This document shows, piece after piece, positions 13,101 to 22,678 of a DNA stretch of 64,000 nt; the first letter of the stretch is position 1, and every line of letters begins with the position of its first letter. The stretch is from Heterobasidion occidentale (lineage: Eukaryota; Basidiomycota; Agaricomycetes; Russulales; Bondarzewiaceae): the NCBI GenBank assembly GCA_039111635.1, contig JBCAQO010000004.1, forward strand, positions 2,108,001-2,172,000, written 5' to 3'. A program made the translations under genes and the position numbers. The notes below the pieces were generated by a model. That model had not been told where the DNA came from. It did no database searches and was given only the letters and a program-made list of their open reading frames with translations.

Positions 13101-14088
13101 CGCGGAGGCGCGGCTGGGGGATGACCTCGGGCTGGGCATTTATGAGGGGTTCGATGAAAACCTAAGGCGAGGAGTCAGCGAGAGATCAGGTAGGGAGCGA
13201 GGAAACGCACGTCGCGGATGAGCTCGAGGTCGGAGACGTAGTCGCGCTCGGAGGTGAAGACCTCCCAGATGACGGACTGACGCTCGACCTCGTGCTTGCC
13301 GAGCGCGTCGATGGCCTCGGGCGGGACGAAGCGGTGCCACTGCTCGTCTTGTTCTGGGACCTGTCCGGCCTGGAAGCGGTGCAGGCCCTCTTCCGAGTCG
13401 AGACTGTGATGCGGGGGCGTCAGCGTCTACTCGCGCCACGGATCAGTTGGACGCACCTGAGGCTTGCGAAGTCGTCTGGAAGATCGTGCGTCTGAGACTA
13501 ATGTATAGATGAGAACAAGGGACATGACTAGTACGAGAAAGGGGCGCACTCGCCTCTGGCGTGCCGTACGCACTGAAGCTGGTGACAGACTCGGACGCGT
13601 ACGGCGTCGGGACGCAAAGGCGGCAGCGTCGCTCTTGGAGCTGCGATGTGTGGGGCGGGGGCCAGAAGGTGGTTTAGGCGGGGGTGTAGGGGCGCGCTGG
13701 GACGCAGAGCGGTGGAGAAGTGGCTCGGGGAAGGCGAAAGGGCGGCGTCGGGCTCGTACGCACTCACTGCGCGCGGGCGCGGCGGCACGGCGGGCGGGCC
13801 GAGACGGGAGGCGTCTGGGGGATAGGAAAGGAGGCGTGGGCGTGGGGGAGTGGGCATCGTCGGGGGAGAGCAGGTGCGGCTGCGGGAACGCGTACGTCGG
13901 GTTCGTCGGGGCGTAGCTGTACGACGACCGCGGCGAAGGCTGCTCGGCGAGCTCGAAGGCGTAGGGCGGCCATTGCTGGCTTGCGCTGGGCACGGCTGGT
14001 GGGCGGCGCCTGTGGGGATGTTGTGGACATCGAGGTGGGGGTGGGGTCTGCTGGTCGTGCTCGGCGATGAGGAGGATGAGGGAGACAT
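10135..14088 (-). CDS. ROM2: Rho1 guanine nucleotide exchange factor (DH-PH-CNH), Rom2 type
   Basis: Activates Rho1 in cell-wall-integrity signalling at the plasma membrane. Order from the N-terminus: a long Pro/Ser-rich region (about 13530..14088), a linker with a 41-nt exon near 13456..13496, then the DH domain (VIWEVFTSERDYVSDLELIRD, SDYESYIKHSPLSL, DLKTLLSRPVTRLPRLKLLLE), a PH domain (LIYSGPLARKS, FPFTLYHAGAKSARRYTLWAPS) and a citron-homology domain (FLTVGCADGIYVA, EFNKLLVHHEATLLSYSL) ending VWDEWDM. The frame is broken in several places. Three single-base losses near 10300, 10337 and 10378 cancel each other, and the Pro-rich N-terminus changes frame at least twice, so the start at 14088 is tentative. 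Many introns interrupt the gene. Confidence 0.85.
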
Positions 14089-14561
14089 CGCGACCGGGCG
14101 GGGCTTCATCGCACAGGCGCCCATCCCTTTTTCTCTCCGCGCTCAAAGCACACGGTCACATTTCCTCCTCTGCTCCACTGCCTCCTGTGCCCAATGCCCA
14201 AATACATCCTGGACGCGTCCATGGCAAGTGGACAACAATCCCCTCCACCTGTCACTCTAGGTCACCCGGCACTCCATACGGTGCACGCTGCACAGAGATA
14301 GTCTCTAAAGCGCCTTGGCAATCCTTCCTCAACCTCCCAACCTGCGACGTGATCTCCGGATATCCGTATCTGCCACAGAGAGGCAACGGCAAATTCGTCG
14401 ACGCAAAAAATTTACAAGGTCGGGTTTCGCACAATTCAGGCTCTCATTCTTCCCCATCTCCACTGTCCTCGAATCCGCTGTCCACTCGTCGTTGTCTTCG
14501 AACCACAAGCCATATGACCACTTCGCCGCGCAATCATGCCGGATTCGCGATCTTGACCTTC
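14089..14561. other. upstream region of the Rho GEF, no gene seen
   Basis: Probably the promoter and 5' UTR of the Rho GEF. No protein-like frame is seen. Confidence 0.4.
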
Positions 14562-15052
14562 ACCGCCGGATCTTGCGAATAGGTGCCAATTGACCACCGA
14601 CCATCATCTCCCTGGGATCTGCAGCTGACTTTTCGTTGCCGTGCCCGAACTGGCCTACTCCTCTCCTTCTCAGCTCGGCGCTTCCCGGCGCTGAGGCGAA
14701 GCTGTCAGGGCCGGATTGCCTTGTGTACTCAATACCTGTACGGCGGGCTTGAGTAGTTTCACGGGTTCCCGAATCACGATTTTGCTCGCCCGCGCTGTCG
14801 CCTTAGTCGGGGATCTACCGCCGGATCTTGCGAATAGGTGCCAATTGACCACCGACCATCATCTCCCTGGGATCTGGATTCTGCAACTGACTTTTCGTTG
14901 CCGTGCCCGAACTGGCCGCTCGGCGCTTGCTGAGGCAAAGCTGTCAGCCGGATTGCCTTGTGTACTCAATACCTGTACAGCGGGCTTGAGTAGTTTCACG
15001 GGTTCCCAAATCACGATTTTGCTCGCGCGCGCTGTCGCCTTAGTCGGAGATC
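14562..15052. repeat. two-copy tandem duplication, unit about 255 bp
   Basis: Copy 1 spans about 14562..14816 and copy 2 about 14817..15052. Both start with ACCGCCGGATCTTGCGAATA and end with CGCCTTAGTCGG followed by GATCT or AGATCT. They differ by scattered substitutions and a few short indels; copy 2 lacks about 20 bp in the middle. Neither copy looks like a coding exon. No third copy is seen in the window. Confidence 0.9.
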
Positions 15053-15740
15053 TCCGTGTGGGAGTTTTTTTGTGCTCTCGAACGCCTGTCGGTAAGCACG
15101 CTCGATGCCATAAGATCAATCTCCAGCGGCAACTGCGCTATTGAGACTGTGCGCAGGCTCGTCGATTGTATCATGGTTTGATTCGCACGTTCCCCCGTGC
15201 CCTCTTGCCGGTTCTCTTCCTTGTTGCGATCTCGAACGTTGAACTTTGGACGGTGGACGTGCGAGACGCGTCCTACTCATTCTTCGGTCTCTCAACGTAG
15301 CGAGCTGTGCTTGATGAGGAAGCACAGGGCCATAAAAGGCAGAGGGACATCATTGCTGATTGCGCTCTTGCCCGCACACTCGTCTTTGGTACACAGCAGA
15401 GGAACTTATTCAGGGTGGTACTATATATTGATATACGAATCTGTTCGATCTCACGTCTTGCTCTCTCAGGCAGGGCGAGCACGCTGTATGACATGATAAT
15501 AGAGGAATATTGGTATGTGATACAGCTGGTCTGAACGTGAGTCGTAGGTTCGTTATTTCATGGTATCTATCGTTAGTTCAATGCGGTGACGAAAAGAAAG
15601 CAACAACTCGAAAGCTAAATCAAAACAGTCAGATATCAGAACAAGATGGAGAAACAGAGACGGAAGGAAAAAGATAGAGTCAGTCTACGGACACGTTGTA
15701 CCGGCGCCCCCCGCGCAGTACACCGGTCAAGTGCATTTTG
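15053..15740. other. intergenic, no gene seen
   Basis: Mixed-composition stretch with only short chance frames on both strands. Confidence 0.4.
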
Positions 15741-16754
15741 TTAGCTAGTCCATCGTGAGCACGACCATATGGCTTGGCCTCCTTCGAGGGACGGCCTCGT
15801 ACCCAGATCCATGCTTCTACATGTGGTACTCGTGTTACCTGTGCTGGGACTCTCTTCCGTTCCTAGATAGACGCCATGCCAATAAAAGAGGCGCATCAGC
15901 AACGCGCTGTGGAAGCGACTACCTGGGCTGGGCACTGAAGACAGACCGTACCTGCCGGGTTTACACAAGCACGAATAAGCCTAAAGAGCACAGCCAGAAT
16001 GCCCATCGAACTGAAAGCAATCGCGTAGACGGATGCGTGGATGGATGTGAACAACTCGGCGATATCATGAAGAAATGCAGCGACGGAGGCAAAGGCTTCG
16101 ACGACGAAGCTTCGTTTGGGTGTAGTAGGCGCGAGCATGGGATCTCCTGTAGTGGTTGATGGTGCTGTAGGGTACAGGGTAGAGGATGGTGCGACAGTGG
16201 TGTAGATGTGTCATAGAAGCGGTAGACACTCGCTCGCAGCGAGAGAGTTGTTTCTGTACTGGTAGGCCGCTGCAGGGAAAACATGATCGACATGGTGGTA
16301 CAACCGACACTCGAAACCTTGTCAGGAAACGATGCGAGGCAAGGAACAGGGAGGGTCCTTGAAGCAGTCTGATCACTGGTCAAGGCCGACATGATTCCAT
16401 AACAGCTTGGGACTTTGGAAATCGGGTATTTGGACGGGGTAACTGTATCCATGGGCAGACGCCGCACATTTCAGGTTTTAAGGCTTGCTGTTGTGGGGAG
16501 ATGGCCGCCGGAATTTCTACGACTGCGTGGCGAGCAGCCAGGTTCACATTCGAGCCCTGGAGCACTGGAGACGAAATTACAGCTCCACTCCGGGATGCAC
16601 TAGGAGCCAGTAGAAAGGGGGATGACATACCATTAACTTTCGCCCTGGTCAGCCTTCTGAGTTGGAGGACAATGCTGGATTTGGCATCGCGTTGAATGGG
16701 GCGAGGCTCCCCTAGCACGATGAAACTCCATAGAATAAGAACCAAGAGGATCAT
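15741..16754 (-). CDS. hypothetical protein with signal anchor and a second membrane segment
   Basis: Not recognised. The open 5' exon starts MILLVLILWSFIVLG, a signal peptide or signal anchor, and runs to about 16380. A second protein-like stretch (about 16200..15960) is Ser/Thr/Pro-rich (SSTLYPTAPSTTTGDP) and leads into a hydrophobic segment (VYAIAFSSMGILAVLF). A short tail exon may follow at about 15900..15741. The exon borders are guesses. The first exon and its upstream sequence are duplicated at 17951..18118, which supports 16754 as a real gene start. Possibly a small secreted or membrane protein, lineage-specific. Confidence 0.35.
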
Positions 16755-16877
16755 TGTGACCTAGAATAGTTGATAAGCACCGCACGTTCTCGGTGAACGT
16801 AGAAGGATGAAAAAGCGGGTCGTTGGGGGAAGAGTTATGGTCAAGACGGTGCTGAGCGCGGCTGTCTTAAAAGCTAA
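16708..16877 (-). repeat. original copy of a duplicated gene 5' end and promoter
   Basis: About 170 bp, closely matching 17951..18118 in the same orientation. It covers the first about 15 codons of the hypothetical gene and about 120 bp upstream, including the shared block GAACGTAGAAGGATGAAAAA. Confidence 0.85.
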
Positions 16878-17288
16878 CTTCAAAACCGGAGCTAGGTTTG
16901 AAAATGGCAGATGATAACAGCACAGCCGCTGGGTTCGAATCGGCTCTGGTTGGACAAGGAAGATGGACGACTTATGGACGACAGAGTTTGCCGTCCAAAA
17001 AGTCTAACAGGGTCGAACATATTAGGCACAGCCTCACGCTCTCCAAAGAAGCTGCCATATACAATGTGATAGGAAGTGGGGCTTCAACGTTCAACGTTCA
17101 ACGTTCAACCCTGGAGAAAGACGCTCACGTCACGGCGTGCCAACTGCTTGCCCCTGCGTCTTCTCCTGAGAGAAGTGGGGGCAGTGTGTGTATGGCCCTG
17201 CTTGGCACCGAGCAGCCCGAGCACGTGACCATCAAGGCTATCAGGGAAATCGTTGCTGCACGCTGTGCCGCCTTCTATACCTCCGTCG

Positions 17289-17927
17289 AGGACCCCCGAC
17301 AATACATCCAGATGTATGATTAGGCAAAATGGGTCGACTACTAAACTTTTTTGGGGCCTGCGGCACTTTTTACTACCGGACTTTAATCATACCTTATAGA
17401 TTCCATAGAGGGTATTTTGCTATCGAAATTTTCATCAGACCTCTAAAAATCGTAAAAAAAAATCGTTAGAATTCTCAAAAATCGCTCCGAGTCTCAATGC
17501 ATATCAGGCATGAGTTAAAGCCATCGTGAAGCCCGTCCGAGCATCAGTACATATATTGTGCATCTTCCATCCCCTTGAGAGCGCTCTTGATGTCATCGGT
17601 CACCATCTCAGGACAAGACTATGTGTATTGCAAACCCTAGGAGGGTTACATGATTAGGTGTCGAACAAGTACAACATGCAGTGGGCCATTTCTTTGTAGG
17701 GATTTTCGCAGAAACTGGAGTAAATCAAATATCATCTGTTCAAACTAGATCTCAACTACCGGAAATCATATCATACCTCACCAAAATGGGGTCATACTAC
17801 CGGAAAAAAGCTCACACATATGGTCGAAAATAGGGCCCTCAAACTACTGAAATTTATCAGAGCGGCGCTGCGTGCCATTTTACTACCGTGGGAAATTCAT
17901 ACATCTGGTTGTGTTGTCGGGGGTCCT
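17289..17927. mobile_element. non-autonomous DNA transposon, 639 bp, 8-bp target-site duplication
   Basis: The left end reads AGGACCCCCGACAATACA. The right end, read on the other strand, is AGGACCCCCGACAACACA. Both continue with a CCAGATGTATGA-like block. It is flanked by CTCCGTCG on the left (17281..17288) and ATCCGTCG on the right (17928..17935), an 8-bp target duplication with one mismatch. The terminal repeat is clearly related to that of the element at 33694..35572. TACTACCGGA-like motifs recur near both ends (17371, 17754, 17795, 17881). On the minus strand, about 17557..17625, a short remnant reads PEMVTDDIKSALKGMEDAQY before a stop. No transposase is present. Confidence 0.8.
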
Positions 17928-17950
17928 ATCCGTCGTCGCGTTCGGGCGCG

Positions 17951-18118
17951 TACCCCTAGCACGATGAAACTCCATAGAATAAGAACCAAGAGGATCATTA
18001 TGGCCTAGAACAGTCGTCAAGCGCAGCAAATTCGCGGTGAACGTAGAAGGATGAAAAAGCGGGTCGTTGGGGAAAAGAGTTGGGTCAAGACCGTACTGAG
18101 CCTGGCATTCTTACAAGC
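17951..18118 (-). pseudogene. truncated second copy of the 5' end of the 16754 gene
   Basis: Contains the same MILLVLILWSFIVLG start and the same upstream block as 16708..16877. After codon 15 it diverges, and the transposable element at 17289..17927 sits 23 bp further on. The coding part therefore cannot be a full gene. The upstream sequence is well conserved, including the run that reads GATGAAAAAGCGGGTCGTTG. Confidence 0.75.
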
Positions 18119-19201
18119 TTACATCCAAAAGGGCTGCAGGAAGGCAAGCTGGGCCATTGGTTGTTTGATGAGAACACCGTAGACGTCTGCTGCATGCGAA
18201 TCGAGCTTCGGAAGTACTACCTCCAGAGCTCGCTCGTAGCCAGCGGACCCATCTGTCTCATATGGGCACAGCTTCGTATCCCTAGCTCGTGCCAGCTTTG
18301 TGCCAGCTTCGCGTTCCTGATCTATATACAGTCTTCCACAGGTCGGCACTCACAGCTTTTGTGCGTCCACTGCGTCGCTTGTACCAGCCAGCCAGTGTTA
18401 TGAGAGAACATGCGAGGAAACAGCCCTTGTGGGCAACATTGATGCAGAGCACGGGCGATGTGGGGCAGACAATCAAATGTGGCACTAGATGTCACATATA
18501 TGGAGTAGAGTCATTGAGAGCCGCCCTGAAGCTGAAGATTCATGTACACCGTGACTGGCCATCAGTGAGTGAGAGTGCGCCTGCCAGCAATCCCGCCCGA
18601 AGGGGACAAGGGGAGTGTGCGGGGAACAAAGACGTTAGATGCTGAGCTCTATGTCGGCACACTTGCTCACCTACCACCCGGCGTGTGTCGTTGCCGATCT
18701 AGAGCACTGAGATAGCGATGATTCAACCAACCTGATACTTCGAGAGGTCTGAGGGCCAAAGAAATCGGAATTGGATCATACCGACGCCGTGCCACGGTCT
18801 GCCCCGTTCGGCGGTGTGTGTGGCCCTGTTTGGCACCCTCCTTTCGTTCGCAATTCTTCACGCAGACTCGAGCACGCTACCATCCACGTTCTGCCACGCC
18901 CTCCGCCTCTTTGGATCCGTGAAAAAATACCTGCTGTGCATTCTAGACCCACCGCTGTCCCCTTCAACTGCGCATCCATCAATCTCGCGCGGAACCATCG
19001 ATCCTCGCCACCCGCCACCACGCCTCCTTCCATTCTCCTTCGCGCTTTTAGCAGACCGAGAGCGCACACAGGCGCATATATACCAGCCACCGAGTCTATC
19101 TAGAGCTCCTCTTCTCACACACACAAAAGGTGCACGCTTCTCCATACACGCTCTCGCGACCTCCGTCGTCCTCACCCCCACCCAAAAGAACCACCCCGCG
19201 C
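18119..19201. other. intergenic, no gene seen; TATA-like site near its end
   Basis: No recognisable gene. A CATATATACC site at about 19075..19084 lies about 120 nt before the start codon at 19202 and is a plausible core promoter for the next gene. Confidence 0.4.
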
Positions 19202-21926
19202 ATGCAGCCCGCCGCCCACGCGCATCACTCGGGCGCCGACGACGACAATCACGACGATGACGACGACGGCTCCCTCTTCGGCTCCCCCCCGCCGTCCCCG
19301 CCCAGAGGTAGGTCGCCGCAGCTCGCGCTCCCCACCGGGCCGCCGCGCGCTGCTCAAAATGTGGGGACCATTGCACTTCCTGGTTCCCAAGCCCATTCTG
19401 AACTTCCCCTCACTCCGGCAGCGTTGCTCCTGAGTAGCCTCCCCCCGCGCCCGCCATCGCCACCTCCACCCCAACTCCACAGTCACATACACAATCGCGA
19501 TCGCGATCGCACCCACACCCGCACCCGCACCCGCACCTTACAGCAGCATCAGCAGCCTCGACCTCCTCCTCCCCCCCGCCCCGCGCACACCCAAAAAAGC
19601 CACGTCCACAAAAAGCATCGCGCCCGCGCCGCGCGGCGCCACGGCGCCCGCCCCGCGCCCCCCGCCGCCGCCGATCCCGCTCCCGGAGCCCGGCGAACGC
19701 GCGCCCGCGCACTTCCTGCGGAACCAGCAGGCGCTGCTCGGCCTCGCAGGGCTCGTCGCCGGCGTGCACCCGCGCCGCCTCGCGCCCGCCGCGCGCGGGT
19801 CCGCGGCGCACAACCCGATCGTGCTGGACGACGACGCCGCGCACGCGCACGCGCCGCGCGGGGGCGCGAGCGTGGGTGTGGGGGCAGCTCTGGACGTGGG
19901 CGCGGGGGGCGAGCGGCAGCGCATCGGGCTGCGGCCGCTCGCGCTCGACCCCGCGCAGCTGCCGCCGCCGTCGGCGACCGCGGTGCTGGCCGCGCTCGCG
20001 CGCCAGAAGGACGTGTTTCCGGTGCTCGAGTCGCTGCTGCGGCTCGTGGAGAGCTTCGGGGCCGGGCGGCGCGCGGTGTTCGTGACTGGCGAGCAGCAGG
20101 CGCCCGCTCAGGCGCCACCGCAGGCGCCCCATCGCGCGTGGAGCCAGCCGCAGTTGCAGGGTCAGACGTACCCGCATTTACACTTTCCGTCGCACCCCTC
20201 GTGGCCGCACGCTCCCCCGCCTCTGGCGTCATCGCCGCCGACACAGACGACGCAGACGACGCGGCGGTCTGTGCACCGCACGCCGGTGCCGAAGCGGCGG
20301 CGGCTGAGCCGCGTGCCGGCGGGCGCGGCGGACTGGGACGTGCCGTATCCGTTTGAGAGCGGGGAGGGCCCCGAGGCGTACCGCGCGCGGTGGGCGCGGG
20401 AGCGGTTCCGGCGGCTGGTGGCGCAGCTGGTGGGGTTCGTGCGGGAGGCGGCGCGGACGGCGGCGGTGAGGGCGTATGTGCGGGAGGGGGGGAGGGGGCG
20501 GTGGGGGAGGTGGAGACGATGGGGGAGCCGGAGCCGGAGTCGGTGGGAGGGGAAGGGCAGGGAGAGGGAGAGGGAGAGGAGGAGGGAGAGAAAGAGGAGA
20601 GGGAGGTCGTGATGACGGACGAGGACGAGATCGCGCGGAATTTGGAGTTGGCGGGCGCCGTGCCCGTCGACGCGACTTCGTTTGGGACGGACGCGGACGC
20701 GGGCGAGTCGGAGACGACGCCGTTCGACCAGCTGCTGGCGTCCCTCTTTGGCACCTCCTCGGCCCCTTCGCCGTCCATGGGCGGGTTCCCGCCGTCGGCC
20801 CCCGCCCCTACACTGCCCACCGCACCGCCACTGCCGCCTTTGCCGAACTACATGCACGATCCGAGTCAGGGTCAGAGTCAGGGCGGGGACGGGAACGGGA
20901 GCGGGAGCGGGAACGGGGAGGCGGACGCGATCTCGGCCGACTTTGAGCGATTTTTGGCGATGCTGAACGGCGCGGACTTGTCTGCGCTGACGTTTCCGGC
21001 CGTGGACGGGAATGGCGGCGAGGGCGAGGGCGTGGGCGGAGGTGAGGCGTTCGGAGGTGGGGTGTTCGGCGTGGACTTCGCGGATGCGACGGCGTGGGGG
21101 GCGGAGTTTGGGCCGATGGAGCAGCGACAGCAACCGGAAGAACAGGGGCAGGGGATGTGGTCGTGGCCGGCGTCTGGGCCTGGGTTTGGGTTTGGGTTTG
21201 GGTCCGAGGGCGCGGGCGCGGGCGTGGGAGCGGGGATGGAGGGCGGAGGCGGGGGGCTGGGTGGGGACGAGATGATCGATCCGATACTGAGGGCGCTGTC
21301 GCGGCCCGCGGGTGCGTGCGGGGACTTTGAGATGGACCTCGGGATGGAGGCGGGGGGCGTGGGCGCGAGCGCGATGGAGGTGGATCCCGTGGCGCGCGGG
21401 GCGTGGGGTGCGGTGCGGGCGGGGTCGAGCGGGGTCGAGCGCGAGCGGGGGCGGAGGTGGGGGTGGGGGCGGGGAGTCGGACGGGCGGCTGTGGACGCCG
21501 ACGTCGGTGGGGACGGCGGAGACGGAGGCGGAGGCGCCGTGCGCGTCTGGGATCGGTGAGTCGTTTGGGTCGCGCGTTTGTCGGTGTCGTTTGGGTTGCT
21601 GATCGGTTGTGTTTGTTCGTGCAGGTGGAGACGCGACTGTGGCCACGAGCACAGCCGTGCCGGCGGCAAGCGTGAGCACAGGCACGGCCGGGGCGGCGGA
21701 CCCGCCGGCGCTGACGTCGACGGCGCTGCTGCTGTCCGTGCTGGACCCGCGTGTGCTGGCGCAGCACGCGCACGCGGGGGGGCGGGGGCAGAACAAGGCG
21801 TCGACGGTGCGGCGTGCGCGGGAGCGGCGGGTGCAGGTGGCTGCGGAGCTGGAGCGGGCGCGGGTGGAGCTGTGGGAGACGACGATGGAGATGGGGGCGC
21901 TGGGGTTCTTGGGGAAGGACGGGTGA
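19202..21926 (+). CDS. low-complexity protein of unknown function, Gly/Glu/Pro-rich
   Basis: Not assigned to a family. A short acidic start (MQPAAHAHHSGADDD...) is followed by Pro-rich sequence. Next comes a more ordered core: PIPLPEPGERAPAHFLRNQQ, NPIVLDDDAA, DVFPVLESLLRLVESFG, and GAADWDVPYPFESGEGPEAY followed by a helical ARERFRRLVAQLVGFVREA. A long Gly/Glu/Ser-rich region with FDQLLASLFG and DFERFLAMLNGADLS follows. After an intron at about 21557..21624, a predicted helical C-terminus ends at 21926 (RRARERRVQVAAELERARVELWE). The frame breaks at a seven-G run (20486..20492) and again near 21440..21470. A nuclear or scaffold role would be a guess. Confidence 0.6.
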
Positions 21927-22419
21927 GGGCGGGTGCACTGCTGTAGTAGCTTTCAGATGCGTTGCATTTTTTAATTAAATTCTTGGACGCGTGCGCACGG
22001 GGCATCGATCGATGCGCGAAGCGAGGGAAAAGAGGTATTTGGCATTGATAGGGTACGTAGGGATGGTAGTATTAAGTTACAGGAATAGGACGAGATAGAA
22101 CAGAGCGAACGTGGACGGTCGAGAATCGACGGGGACCGAGGCGCGGTTGCCTCGCGGCGGGACCCCGGAGTGCAGGTGCTACGAGGCGGCGCTGGGGACC
22201 GTGGGTGGGTGAGTGACGGCGGCGACGGGGTACGCGTCGGGTAGAGACGTAACATGTGTGGGCGGTGTGTGGGAGGAGAAGAGGGTGGAGGGTCGGGTGG
22301 AGGCTGAGGGAGGAGAGGAAGCAGGGGAGGGGGTGGCAACGGGGGTCCCGGGGTCCTGTTTTGGAGCACAGACCCTGGAAGGAGAGGAGAGGGACGGCGA
22401 GGCTGCCAGCGCCATCGCT

Positions 22420-22678
22420 GCTCTCTCCCTCCCTCGCTGCACCCGCCGTCGTCCCCTCTGCCATCGACGCGTCCTCTCATCCCTCGCCCACACACCGTCG
22501 CTTGCCCTCGGCCCCGCTCTCCCGTGTCCTCGCCCGCCTTGCTCTTTCCTTCTCTCTTTCTCTTTCCTTCTCTCCTCTCTCGCATCGCGCATCTCTTTCG
22601 TCTCCTTGCTCTCGCTCTCCGTCTCCGTCTGTCCCTCGTCCCGCGAATCCTCCGTCCTTTCTTGTCTCCCTCCTCGAC
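22420..22678 (+). promoter_or_regulatory. pyrimidine-rich tract upstream of PBP1
   Basis: The coding strand is a long C/T-rich run, densest at 22540..22640, ending just before the start codon. CT-rich stretches near transcription starts are typical of strongly expressed fungal genes; the exact start site is not visible. Confidence 0.5.

Noticed and set aside
16925..16950. GGTTCGAATC resembling a tRNA B box
   Set aside because: The flanking stems do not pair and no cloverleaf can be drawn.
17084..17110. Short tandem TTCAACG repeats
   Set aside because: Only three to four copies of a 7-mer, with no link to any feature; an ordinary microsatellite.
17150..18860. Similar segments near 17183 and 18811 (GGCCCTGYTTGGCACC)
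   Set aside because: Similarity covers only about 25 bases with divergent flanks; not enough to call a repeat.
19549..21938. Very long open frames on the minus strand opposite the 19-22 kb gene
   Set aside because: They are rich in Arg/Pro/Ala from GC-rich antisense sequence, with no family resemblance; they are artefacts of few stop codons in GC-rich DNA.
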